Assembly: GCF_020400655.1 (NCBI RefSeq)
Contig: NZ_JAINRC010000009.1
Span: forward strand, 186,001-250,000
DNA from: Streptomyces spinosus
GTDB taxonomy: Bacteria; Actinomycetota; Actinomycetes; Streptomycetales; Streptomycetaceae
DNA length: 64,000 nucleotides
Direction of reading: 5' to 3'
Shown here: one piece after another, positions 16,457 to 24,731 of the stretch
Position numbering within the stretch: position 1 is the stretch's first letter
Layout of the letters: each line of letters begins with the position of its first letter
The notes under the pieces: model-generated
Told to the model about the DNA's origin: nothing
Databases searched by the model: none
Seen by the model: the letters and a program-made list of their open reading frames with translations, nothing else
Program-made: the position numbers and the translations under genes

Positions 16457-17626
16457 ATGAAATTCCCTGCTCGCGGTCTCCCGCCGCCCGGTCCCGACGG
16501 CCGTGAAGTCCCCCGTGGTCGCCGCCAGGCCGAAAGCATCCGGGCGCAGGTGGTACTACCGCTCCTGCTGATCGCGGCGATCACCCTCGCGGCATCCTTC
16601 GCCCCCCTGGCCATTCACCTCTCCCCGCTCCTCGTGGCCGCCCCCACGTGCACCGCGGCGCTGGCACGAACGCCGGTGACGGTCGCCATGGCCCTGATCG
16701 CCAGTGCGGCCCTGGTCCTCGTCGACTGGCACGACGGTCTGCTGCGTTCGGCCCTGTTGCCCATCCACATCGGCGCCCTGCTCACGGTCTCCGGCTGCGC
16801 CGTCGTCGCGCGCGCCCTGCACGACCGCGATCTGAGAGAGCTCACGCAGGTACGGGCGGTGTCGGAAGCGGCCCAGCGGGTCGTGCTGCGGCCCCTGCCC
16901 CGCACACTGGGCTCCTTGCGCATCGCGTCGATGTACCGGGCGGCCACCGCGCACGCGCTGGTCGGCGGCGACCTGTACGCCGCCGCACGAACCGGCCGCA
17001 CCACCCGCATCCTCATAGGGGACGTCCGCGGCAAGGGACTGCCCGCCGTCGAGGACGCCTCCGCGCTCCTCGGTGCCTTCCGTGAGGCCGCCCACGCACA
17101 CGGGACGCTGCCGGAACTGGCGGCCGCCCTGGAGCGCAGCGTCCGCAGACACCTGGCCGAGACGGCGGAGCGGGACCCCGACAGTGCCGAGCGTTTCATC
17201 ACGGCCCTGCTGGCCGAGCTTCCCGACGGGGAGGAGACCGTCCGGATCGTCAGCTGCGGACATCCACCGCCCCTGCTGAGGCGACGCGGCCGGGTGAGCC
17301 TCCTGCGGGTGAGCCGGCCGGCCCCGCCCCTCGGACTGGCCGGAAGCACGACGGACGCCTTTCCCCTGCACGCCTTCGCGTTCGTTCCCGGCGACACGTT
17401 GCTGCTCTACACCGACGGACTCGTCGAAGCGCGTGACAGCAGCGGCACCTTCTATCCGGTCCTCGAACGCGCCGCCACCTGGGCCTGGAGGTGCCCGCAG
17501 CACCTCCTGCAGCACATCAGCCGGGATCTCGGCGGTCATGCGGGTCCCCGCCTGGACGACGACCTCGCCCTGGTGGCCGTCCACTGCCCCGCCGGCTCGT
17601 CCCGCCACCTCAAGGCACCCGCCTGA
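16457..17626 (+). CDS. Membrane SpoIIE-family (PP2C) serine phosphatase
   Basis: 389 aa. N-terminal ~110 residues hold about three membrane segments (VVLPLLLIAAITLAASFAPL and following). The C-terminal domain is a SpoIIE-type phosphatase with metal-binding aspartates present: GGDLYAA, ILIGDVRGKGLPA, LLLYTDGLVEARD and DDDLALVAV. Such enzymes dephosphorylate STAS-type antagonists and so release sigma factors. The STAS gene at 13232 and the fusion gene downstream are plausible partners. AGAGGG precedes the ATG at moderate distance. Confidence 0.9.
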   Translation: MKFPARGLPPPGPDGREVPRGRRQAESIRAQVVLPLLLIAAITLAASFAPLAIHLSPLLVAAPTCTAALARTPVTVAMALIASAALVLVDWHDGLLRSALLPIHIGALLTVSGCAVVARALHDRDLRELTQVRAVSEAAQRVVLRPLPRTLGSLRIASMYRAATAHALVGGDLYAAARTGRTTRILIGDVRGKGLPAVEDASALLGAFREAAHAHGTLPELAAALERSVRRHLAETAERDPDSAERFITALLAELPDGEETVRIVSCGHPPPLLRRRGRVSLLRVSRPAPPLGLAGSTTDAFPLHAFAFVPGDTLLLYTDGLVEARDSSGTFYPVLERAATWAWRCPQHLLQHISRDLGGHAGPRLDDDLALVAVHCPAGSSRHLKAPA

Positions 17627-17756
17627 CCCGCGATGCCGGTGCGACGTGCCGACGGCGGACGCGACGGCACCCGGACACGGACGGACCCGCCGGCGCGGGA
17701 CGCCACGGACTTCCGTGCCCTGTCAACACGCCCATCATGAAAGGACAGTGACCGGG

Positions 17757-19439
17757 ATGGCCACTGTACGACACCTGTCCCGGCGGCCCGGCTCGCTGCT
17801 GGTCGCCTACCTCGGTGCGACCTGTGCGGTTCAGCTGGCCGCGTCCGGCGGCGGGTTGGTCCGCTGGTCCGCGTACTCCGTACTGGCGCCCCTCGTGGCG
17901 GCCGGTCTGCTCCCGCCGCGGCGCACCCTCGCCATCGGGGTGGCCACGCTGGCCGCCAGTGTGGCCGTCTACGGCTTCGCGATCCGCGGAGTGTCCGACG
18001 GAGGCCGCACGGTCGTGATCGCCGCGGCCGGGCTCTCACTCGCTCTGAGTCTCGTCATGTGCCGGACGCGCCTGAGCCCGCACCACGGCGCACGGCCCCC
18101 CGCACAGCGGCTCGTGCCGGGCGTCGACAGCACACGGACCGGCCCGGACGGCAAGCGGGCGGTCGACGACGCCCCCGGCGGCACACGCGCGTTCTCGACG
18201 ACCGGCCTGCACGTCGGACCGTTGCCGCAGCCCGCGGCGCTGGAGCTCGCCGGCTGCCGGGCGGCCGTCCACGGCACCGCGGGAGCCGAAGCCCACTGGC
18301 TCGACGCGATCGCGCTGCCCGGCGCCCGGGTCGCGCTCGTCGCCGGGTCCGTCGCCGAGGACGGCAGTCCCGCGCCCACCCTCGCCCGTGAACTCCGCGC
18401 CGCCGTGCGCACGCTGGCCGAGATGGACCTGCGACCCGAGGAGCTCCTGTCCCGCCTGGCGCACGTCCTGGACCGACTGCGGTTCGACGGCGAGCCGGGC
18501 CCGCACGGCGAGGACGCGTCCGGTGTGGCCGTGGCCTGCCTGTACGCGGTCTACGATCCCGTCTCCGCCCGCTGCACCCTCGCCGGCGCCGGCCATCCCG
18601 TGCTGACCGTCCTCCGGCCGGACGGCGCGCTGAGCACGGTGGACATCCCGTCCCATCCTCCCCTCGGGCAGGCGCCCTCGCCCATGGAGGCCACGGAGAT
18701 CGATCTGCCGGACCGCAGTCTCCTCCTGCTGCACGCGCACACGCCCCGGACACCCGGCCCGGCGGCCGGACCCGGTCCGGCCGTGCTGTGCCAGGCGGGC
18801 CCCGGCTCGCCGTCGCGCCTGACGGCTCTCAGCCGGTCCGCGCTCAACGCCCTGCTGTCGGAAGGGCCTTACACCCACGCCGGTGTGCTCGCGGCCCGCA
18901 CACGCACGTTCGACGGCGACAACGTCGCCTCCTGGGACCTCGGGCACGGCCTCGCCGCCGTCTCCCAGGCCCGCAAGCAGACCGGGGCGAAGCTGGCCGA
19001 GTGGGGCCTCGAGGACGCCGCACCCACCACGGAGCTCATCGTCAGCGAGTTGGTCACCAACGCCATCCGCCATGCCCGGCCCCCGGCCCGGCTGCGTCTG
19101 ATCCTCCAGGGCGCGCGACTGACCTGTGAGGTCTTTGACGGCAGCAGCACCTCCCCGTACCTGCGGCAGGCCAACACCCTCGACGAGAGCGGACGGGGAC
19201 TGTTCATCGTCTCCCAGCTCGCCCAGCGCTGGGGCACACGTCATGACTCCCGGGGCAAGACCATCTGGGCGGCGCAACACCTGCACGCTTCGCAGGCGGC
19301 CCCCACCGACGACCCCGGCACACCGGCGGGACCGGCCTGTGAAGGCCGGTCCCCATCGGAGCGAGGGAGCGCCTCAGGCCGGGCGACACCGCTCCCCGGC
19401 GTGCCGTTGCCGGACGCGCCGGGCGGATGCCCCCGCTGA
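17757..19439 (+). CDS. Degenerate SpoIIE phosphatase fused to an HATPase (anti-sigma kinase) domain
   Basis: 560 aa; ATG at 17757. About three N-terminal membrane segments are followed by a SpoIIE-type domain in which metal-ligand motifs are lost: the GDVxGHG position reads AGSVAEDG, and LLYTDGL reads LLLLHAHT. The C-terminal HATPase_c domain looks intact (TTELIVSELVTNAIRHARPP, VFDGSS, ESGRGLFIVSQLA). It is therefore likely a kinase/anti-sigma protein with a non-catalytic phosphatase-fold sensor. The last ~40 codons run through a terminator-like hairpin and are low-complexity, suggesting a 3' frameshift extended the reading frame. Confidence 0.85.
   Translation: MATVRHLSRRPGSLLVAYLGATCAVQLAASGGGLVRWSAYSVLAPLVAAGLLPPRRTLAIGVATLAASVAVYGFAIRGVSDGGRTVVIAAAGLSLALSLVMCRTRLSPHHGARPPAQRLVPGVDSTRTGPDGKRAVDDAPGGTRAFSTTGLHVGPLPQPAALELAGCRAAVHGTAGAEAHWLDAIALPGARVALVAGSVAEDGSPAPTLARELRAAVRTLAEMDLRPEELLSRLAHVLDRLRFDGEPGPHGEDASGVAVACLYAVYDPVSARCTLAGAGHPVLTVLRPDGALSTVDIPSHPPLGQAPSPMEATEIDLPDRSLLLLHAHTPRTPGPAAGPGPAVLCQAGPGSPSRLTALSRSALNALLSEGPYTHAGVLAARTRTFDGDNVASWDLGHGLAAVSQARKQTGAKLAEWGLEDAAPTTELIVSELVTNAIRHARPPARLRLILQGARLTCEVFDGSSTSPYLRQANTLDESGRGLFIVSQLAQRWGTRHDSRGKTIWAAQHLHASQAAPTDDPGTPAGPACEGRSPSERGSASGRATPLPGVPLPDAPGGCPR
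19328..19353 (+). terminator. Perfect 11-bp hairpin inside the 3' end of the kinase gene
   Basis: GGGACCGGCCT (19328-19338), loop GTGA, and its exact complement (19343-19353). It lies 86 bp before the annotated stop. It resembles Streptomyces intrinsic terminators, which often lack a U run. Its position inside the coding frame supports a recent 3' extension of that frame. Confidence 0.5.
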
Positions 19440-19470
19440 CGCGGGCCGGCACGGCGGACTTCCGCACCGG

Positions 19471-20760
19471 TCAGCGGCGGGGGGCCAGGACCTGGGACAG
19501 GACGTCGTGCACGTAGGTGTTGGCGTGCTTGCCGGTGAACCGGCTCGCGAGCGGGCCGGCGGCCGTCACGGGAACGTCGACACTGCTGTGGCCGGAAGTC
19601 GTCCAGTCGATCGTGAACGTCCGGTCACTGCCGTGGATCGTGAACGGGCCGTCCTCGGCGGAGACACCGGTGCCGGACTCGTCCCCCGTGTCGTTCTCCT
19701 CGACCGCCAGGCCGCCGGTCTCGTGGTCGCCGGTGACGACGAGGAGGGTGTCCGGGTGGGTCGCCTGGTAGGCGCGGGCGACGGCGACGGCCTTCTCCAG
19801 CTGCTGCATCGACTGAAGGACCCGCGTGCCGTTGTTGCTGTGCGCGAACTCGTCGACGCCCTCTTCCTCGACCATGAGGAAGAAGCCCTTCTTGTTCTTG
19901 TCCAGCGTCTTCAGCGCCTTGCTCGTCATCGTGGCGAGGTCGACGGCCGGGGCGTACACGTCGCCCTGGCCCTCCGGGCGCTGCTGGAACATCTCCTCGT
20001 TGCCGAAGAGACCGAGCACCTTGCCGCCGGTGGCCTTGTCCAGGTCCTTCGCGTTGGTGACGTACCGGTAGCCGGAGCGCCGGGCCTTGGCGATCAGGTT
20101 GCCCTTGGTGCCGCGGCTGCCCTCGCTGGTGTCCTCGGCGGGCTTGTCGGGGAAGGCGCCCGCGGTGCCGGCCGGCAGCCACCAGTCCTCGCCGCCGCCC
20201 AGGATCACGTCCGGCTTGCTGACGTCGAGGTACTGGCGGGCGATCTCGTCCTGCTTGCCGCGGTCGGCGGTGTTGGCGAAGAAGGCCGCGGGCGAGGCGT
20301 CGGTGACCTGCGCGGTGGTGACCAGGCCGGTGGCCTTGCCCGCCGCCTTGGCCTGGGCCCCGAGCGTGGGGAGCGGGTTGCCGTGGGTGTCGACGCTGAT
20401 CGCGCCGTTGTACGTCTTCTCGCCCGTGGCCCATGCGGTGGCGGCTGCCGCGGAGTCCGTGACCACCGCCTTGGGGTCGTCCGGCGTGGTGGTCAGCTGA
20501 CCCGACACGGGAAGACGATCCATCGTCAGCCGGCCCTGCAGCCCGGCGAGATGCAGTCGTGCCGCCTCACGCGCGGCGGCACCCATGCCGTCGCCGTTGA
20601 TGAAGATGACGTTCTTCGCGGTGGGGGCCTTCGCCTTCGCCGTGCTCTGCGGAGCACCGGACGCGCCCGGCGTGGGGTTGAGCACCATGGTCGCCACCAC
20701 GGCCGCGGACGCCGCCGCGACAGGCGTCCCCCATCGCAGACCACGCACGTTTCTGTTCAC
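19471..20760 (-). CDS. Secreted alkaline phosphatase (PhoA family)
   Basis: 429 aa from GTG. A signal peptide is visible (VRGLRWGTPVAAASAAVVAT, processing probably after GASGA). Alkaline phosphatase hallmarks are FINGDGMG (metal Asp), VTDSAAAATAWATG with the nucleophilic Ser, VVTGDHETGG (metal Asp/His) and SGHSSVDVPV. It hydrolyses phosphate monoesters outside the cell, with Zn/Mg cofactors. It stands alone; no clear double PHO box was found upstream, so PhoP control is not claimed. Confidence 0.93.
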   Translation of the reverse strand: MNRNVRGLRWGTPVAAASAAVVATMVLNPTPGASGAPQSTAKAKAPTAKNVIFINGDGMGAAAREAARLHLAGLQGRLTMDRLPVSGQLTTTPDDPKAVVTDSAAAATAWATGEKTYNGAISVDTHGNPLPTLGAQAKAAGKATGLVTTAQVTDASPAAFFANTADRGKQDEIARQYLDVSKPDVILGGGEDWWLPAGTAGAFPDKPAEDTSEGSRGTKGNLIAKARRSGYRYVTNAKDLDKATGGKVLGLFGNEEMFQQRPEGQGDVYAPAVDLATMTSKALKTLDKNKKGFFLMVEEEGVDEFAHSNNGTRVLQSMQQLEKAVAVARAYQATHPDTLLVVTGDHETGGLAVEENDTGDESGTGVSAEDGPFTIHGSDRTFTIDWTTSGHSSVDVPVTAAGPLASRFTGKHANTYVHDVLSQVLAPRR

Positions 20761-21011
20761 AAAACTCTCCCATGGGCATCACAAAGTCCTTCCTTTGCAA
20801 TGTAGGGGGGCGACGACCGGTCACAGCCGAACCACGAGTGACGTCTACGCCAACAGTCCGCGTCCGCAGAGGGTGACCTGCCGCCGCCGGCGTCCCGGCT
20901 GCACGGTCCGGCCGTCAGGGCAGGGAAGGTCAGGGCAGGGACGGGCAGCAGGCGTCCGCGCACCGCGCTACGGAGTTCCCGGCCCCGGATCGGTTCGCGT
21001 GAGGTGACGGG

Positions 21012-21857
21012 TCAGCCGACGGAGCGGGCCGCCGTGCCGATGACCTTGGCCACCGCGTCCGGATGCGAGATGAGGGTGAGGTGTGACCCGCCCCGGAAGA
21101 GGGTCGTTCTCGCGTGGGCGCGACGGGCCATGCGCTGTTCCGACTGCGGGGTGATGATCCGGTCGCCCGTACTGATGAAGTACCAGGACGGGATCGTCTT
21201 CCAGGCGGCGTGCTTCGACGGCGTGTCGAACGCGGCCGTCGAGGCGGCCCGCTGCGTTGCCCACAGGTTCTCGGCCTGGTTGGTGGGCAGGTCGCCGGCG
21301 AAGTCCCTGACGAACACGTTCTTCTTCAGGTACAGGTTCTTCGCCCCGGACGGCGCCTGAGGGTATGCCGCGGTGTCGAACAGCGTGCTCGGCGGCGCGT
21401 TCAGCGCCGAAGTGGAACCGCTCAGGGATCCGTTGGTCTCACCGACGGCGGGCGCGGCGGCGTCCACGAAGACCAGTGCCTTGACGTTCTTGACCTCCGC
21501 GGCGGCGTTGGTGATCACACTGCCCCCGTAGGAGTGTCCGACGAGGACCACCGGACCCCGCACCGTCTTCAGGAAGTCGGCGATCGTCTGTGAGTCGGTG
21601 GTCAGGTTCTGCAGGGGATTGGCGACGGCGCGTACCTGGTAGCCCTGCCCGCGCAGGATCTTGACCTCGCCGTTCCAGCTGGAGGCGTCGGCCCAGGCGC
21701 CGTGTACCAGCACGATGGTGGGTTTGGCGGCGGCCGGGGAGGCCGTCGCCGGCAGGCCCGCGGCGGAGGCGTGCGCCGGGATCAGCGCGGAGACGGCGAA
21801 CGAGATGCCGGCCGCGGCGGCCGCGTAACGGAACGAGTGCGTTCGGTGCATACCCAT
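21012..21857 (-). CDS. Secreted alpha/beta hydrolase
   Basis: 281 aa with a signal peptide (HSFRYAAAAAGISFAVSAL, cleavage near ASA-A). The fold motifs are VLVHGAWADASSW (oxyanion region), the nucleophile elbow GHSYGG, and a C-terminal GGSHLTLISHPD carrying the catalytic His. The family includes esterases and salicylate-esterase-like enzymes; the substrate cannot be inferred. The start could be ATG at 21857 or the second ATG two codons later. Confidence 0.9.
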   Translation of the reverse strand: MGMHRTHSFRYAAAAAGISFAVSALIPAHASAAGLPATASPAAAKPTIVLVHGAWADASSWNGEVKILRGQGYQVRAVANPLQNLTTDSQTIADFLKTVRGPVVLVGHSYGGSVITNAAAEVKNVKALVFVDAAAPAVGETNGSLSGSTSALNAPPSTLFDTAAYPQAPSGAKNLYLKKNVFVRDFAGDLPTNQAENLWATQRAASTAAFDTPSKHAAWKTIPSWYFISTGDRIITPQSEQRMARRAHARTTLFRGGSHLTLISHPDAVAKVIGTAARSVG

Positions 21858-22137
21858 GCCCCCAGTTCGTCAGCAGGGAGGTGACCGCCACACCGGCTTC
21901 GGGAGGAGCGATGACCGGCTGTGCGGTGTCATCCGGGATCCCCGGGCACCGGCGGCCACGGGCCTGGCACTGCACGGCCCACACGCCCAATGTGCCACGT
22001 GCCGCACCGCCTCGCACTCGGAGCGCCGTCCCATGACGGCCGGAGACCGCCGGCAGACCGGCCCGGACGGTGGCCGGGTCCAACGCCCCCGTCCGCCAAC
22101 CGCGTTGAGCGCCGCGGCCACGTCACCCCGGGTGAAC

Positions 22138-22482
22138 TCACGGTTGCCGGGCGCTCGGGGACGGCTGGGGCGTGGACGGGCTCACCGGACTCGGGACGGG
22201 GGCCGTCGGCGTGCCGGCCGGCGGATGCGGGGAGCGGGCCGGCCCGACCGGGCGGGCCGGTTCGTGGCGCACCGTGAGGAACACCAGCGCGACCACGGCG
22301 GCCAGGACCAGTACCCCCGCCACGGCCCGGCGCACCGGCACCCGCCGGAACCGCACCGGCCCGCTCGGCGGGCGCAGGGGGCGCAGGTCGGCCGGGCCGA
22401 CGCGCTGTGCCCGCGCGGCCAGTGCGGCTCGCAGCCGCTCCTCCACCGGTGTCGCCGTGGTCCCCGTACCGGACTCGTTCAT
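22138..22482 (-). CDS. Single-pass membrane protein coupled to the sigma factor
   Basis: 114 aa; its ATG overlaps the stop of the sigma-factor gene (22479-22482). A cytoplasmic N-terminus of ~50 residues precedes one membrane helix (AVAGVLVLAAVVALVFLTV), then a Pro/Ser-rich external tail. By position it is the likely anti-sigma or accessory partner of the sigma factor, although no zinc-binding anti-sigma motif is present. Confidence 0.7.
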   Translation of the reverse strand: MNESGTGTTATPVEERLRAALAARAQRVGPADLRPLRPPSGPVRFRRVPVRRAVAGVLVLAAVVALVFLTVRHEPARPVGPARSPHPPAGTPTAPVPSPVSPSTPQPSPSARQP

Positions 22483-23141
22483 CGCAGTCCCTCCAGACGC
22501 CGGCCCAGGGCGTCCAGCGCCCTGCTGGCCGTGGACTTGACGGCACCGCGCGACAGACCGAGCGTCGTCGCGATCTCGGCCTCGGTCAGATGCGACCAGT
22601 AGCGCAGCACCAGCACCTCCCGCTGCCGCCGGGTCAGCGTGCCGAGCGCCGCCAGCACCTCCCGGTGGTCCTCGTGCAGCAGCACGTCCTCCTCGGGGGC
22701 GGGCGCGTGTCCCTCGGGGGCGGGGGTGTGCACACGTGCGGTCCTGCGCCGGCGCAGCACCGAACGGGCCCCGTTGACGACGCTGGTCCGCAGATACGCC
22801 TCCGGGTCGTCCAGCCGTGCGAGCCGGTGCCCGTGCCGCCGGAACAGCGCGGTGAACGCGTCCTGTACGACGTCCTCGGCCGTGGGCAGGTCGTCCACCA
22901 GCAGCACCGCCAGGCGCACCAGGGACAGCCGGCGGTGGTGGTAGAGCTCCTCGATGCCCGGTGGCCGCCCGGCGTCCACGGCGGTACGGGTGCCCGTAGG
23001 GGACCCGGTGCCGGGCGCGGCCGGTGCCGCACCCGTGCGGATGCGGGCGAGGAACCGGGCCCGCAGCACCGCTGTCAGGCGTCGCCAGGACGCCGGCCGC
23101 TCCAGGGGCAGGGCCGTCACCGGTGGTGTCGCTGTCGTCAT
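22479..23141 (-). CDS. RNA polymerase sigma factor, SigE-type ECF family
   Basis: 220 aa. Region 2 is visible as LAVLLVDDLPTAEDVVQDAFTALF, with YLRTSVVNGARSVLRRRR. Region 4 is LTRRQREVLVLRYW followed by TEAEIATTLGLSRGAVKS. The N-terminal ~60 residues are a variable basic extension. It directs RNA polymerase to an unknown regulon. The membrane protein downstream is translationally coupled, and a Pro-rich exported protein gene lies just upstream on the same strand. Confidence 0.9.
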   Translation of the reverse strand: MTTATPPVTALPLERPASWRRLTAVLRARFLARIRTGAAPAAPGTGSPTGTRTAVDAGRPPGIEELYHHRRLSLVRLAVLLVDDLPTAEDVVQDAFTALFRRHGHRLARLDDPEAYLRTSVVNGARSVLRRRRTARVHTPAPEGHAPAPEEDVLLHEDHREVLAALGTLTRRQREVLVLRYWSHLTEAEIATTLGLSRGAVKSTASRALDALGRRLEGLR

Positions 23142-23204
23142 GGATCTCCCGGGACCGGGTGCGGGGGAGCCGCCGCGCGACGGCTCCCCCGCACCGGCCC
23201 TGCC

Positions 23205-23684
23205 TCAGTGCTGCTGCGGAACCGGAACCGGAGCCGGCGTGGCGTGGCGGTGGTGCGGTACGGGCGCCGGACGCGGGTGTTCCGGAGCGGGGGCGGGGTG
23301 CCGGGGCACGGGAGCGGCGGTGGACGGCACCGGGCTCGGCGCGGCCGGTCCGGGTACGGAGGGCACCGGGGAAGGCGTGGCCGTGGCGGGGGCCGGGGAC
23401 GGCGTGGCGGGGGCCGGTGCCGGGCTCGTCGTGCGTACGGGGGAGGGGACGGGTGACGGGGTTCCCTTGCGTGCCGGCGACGGCACCGGGGACGGCGTGG
23501 CGGCACTGTGGGAGCGGGCCGGGGGGTGGGCGGCGCGGCTGTCGGCCGCGGCCGGGCCGTCGCCCTGGGCCGCCTGGGCGGTCAGGGTGCCGGCGACGGC
23601 CAGGGCGGCGCCCACGGCGGAGACCCCCAGGGCGGCGCGTAGCCGGCGGGTGCGGTTCGGGCGCGGGTCACGGTGTGCGGACAT
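23205..23684 (-). CDS. Exported proline-rich repeat protein
   Basis: 159 aa from the ATG at 23684, preceded by GAAGGA. A signal peptide (RLRAALGVSAVGAALAVAGT, cleavage near AQA) is followed by a mature part made almost wholly of Pro/Ala/Thr/Ser, with repeats of TPSPVPSP and PAPAP, and a His-rich end. It is probably a cell-wall-spanning or surface protein. It sits 63 bp upstream of the sigma-factor gene on the same strand. Confidence 0.7.
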   Translation of the reverse strand: MSAHRDPRPNRTRRLRAALGVSAVGAALAVAGTLTAQAAQGDGPAAADSRAAHPPARSHSAATPSPVPSPARKGTPSPVPSPVRTTSPAPAPATPSPAPATATPSPVPSVPGPAAPSPVPSTAAPVPRHPAPAPEHPRPAPVPHHRHATPAPVPVPQQH

Positions 23685-23791
23685 GTGTTCCTTCGGTCGC
23701 TCGGGGTCGGACAACTGGACGAGGTGGAGGCCTCCACCCCGACAGACGTCCGGCCCCGGGCGAGGTTGCGGGTGACCTCCGGCGAATTTCC

Positions 23792-23856
23792 CGCGACCCG
23801 TTTCCGCGACCCGTTTCCGCGACCTGCTTGCGCGACCTGTTTGCGCGACCGGTTAC
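23792..23856. repeat. Five tandem 13-bp repeats
   Basis: Five consecutive 13-mers of the form CGCGACCnGnTTn start at 23792, 23805, 23818, 23831 and 23844. The first two are identical and the others differ at three to five positions. The array ends at the base before the stop codon of the DJ-1-like gene, so it occupies the 3' untranslated space between two minus-strand genes. Confidence 0.85.
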
Positions 23857-24552
23857 TCAGCCCAGGTGCTTCAGCAGCTCCTCGGCGACCGGGGCCGAGG
23901 AGGCCGGGTTCTGGCCGGTGATCAGGTTGCGGTCCACCACGACGTGCGGCGCCCACGGCTCGCCCGCCCGCACCTCGACCCCCGCCTCGGTCAGCCGGTC
24001 CTGGAGCAGCCACCTGGCCTTTCCGGCGAGGCCGCCCTGGGTCTCCTCCTCGTTGGTGAAGGCCGCCGCGCGGTAGCCGGCGAAGGCGTTGCCGCCGTCG
24101 GAGCGGACCGCGGCGAGCAGGGCGGCAGGACCGTGGCAGACCACGGCCAGCGGCTTGCCCGAGTCCAGGGCCGTCACCAGCAGCCGGCCCGACTCGGCGT
24201 CCACGGCCAGGTCCTCCATGGGGCCGTGCCCGCCCGGGTAGAAGACGGCGGCGAAGTCGGCGAGGTCCACCTCCGCGAGCTTCACCGGCGTCCGCAGCTC
24301 GGTCATCTCCTCCAGCGCACGGGCGATCTCGTCGGCCCTCTCCTGACCGCCGTTGACCTCGGCGGCCAGGCTCGCCCGGTCGACCGGCGGCACCACACCG
24401 CCCGGCGTGGCGACGACGACCTCGTGACCGGCGGCCTTGACGGCCCGGTAGGGGACCACCGCCTCCTCGGCCCAGAAGCCGGTCGGGTGCGCGGTGCCGT
24501 CGGCGAGCGTCCAGTGATCGGCGCCGGTCATCACGAACAGGATCTTCGACAT
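23857..24552 (-). CDS. DJ-1/PfpI-family protein (Hsp31-like class I glutamine amidotransferase fold)
   Basis: 231 aa from the ATG at 24552. It begins MSKILFVMTGADHWTLADG and contains the nucleophile elbow AVVCHGPAAL with the reactive Cys, plus FYPGGHGPMEDL with the partner acid/His. Members act as glyoxalase III/deglycases or chaperones. It is divergent from the LysR regulator at 24732, with a dyad between them, so it is the probable target of that regulator. Confidence 0.9.
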   Translation of the reverse strand: MSKILFVMTGADHWTLADGTAHPTGFWAEEAVVPYRAVKAAGHEVVVATPGGVVPPVDRASLAAEVNGGQERADEIARALEEMTELRTPVKLAEVDLADFAAVFYPGGHGPMEDLAVDAESGRLLVTALDSGKPLAVVCHGPAALLAAVRSDGGNAFAGYRAAAFTNEEETQGGLAGKARWLLQDRLTEAGVEVRAGEPWAPHVVVDRNLITGQNPASSAPVAEELLKHLG

Positions 24553-24646
24553 GGGGTTCTCTCTCCAGAAGGCTTGCGTCCACGGGCGGCTCGAGGCCGC
24601 GGGTGCGGCGGGCCGGGCCCGCGGACACGAACGTAGGCGAGACGAC

Positions 24647-24696
24647 CCATAGGCATCCAATGAAGCACCGAATGGCTGGCATTGGTTTTCCTATGG
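24647..24696. promoter_or_regulatory. Long dyad operator between the DJ-1-like and LysR genes
   Basis: CCATAGG (24647-24653) pairs with CCTATGG (24690-24696), and inside it CCAATG (24657-24662) pairs with CATTGG (24680-24685). Each arm is itself a partial palindrome of the form ATAGGnnnCCAAT. This nested symmetry, in an AT-richer stretch between divergent genes, is what a LysR tetramer site looks like. An ATG at 24693 lies inside the dyad, which argues for the GTG at 24732 as the regulator start. Confidence 0.7.
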
Positions 24697-24731
24697 CGAC
24701 GGGGGAATACGCGGCGGCCATACTCGGACCC

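Noticed and set aside
20744..20870. PHO box upstream of the alkaline phosphatase gene
   Set aside because: A single GTTCAC-like string overlaps the start codon; no second 11-bp direct repeat was found, so PhoP control is not claimed.
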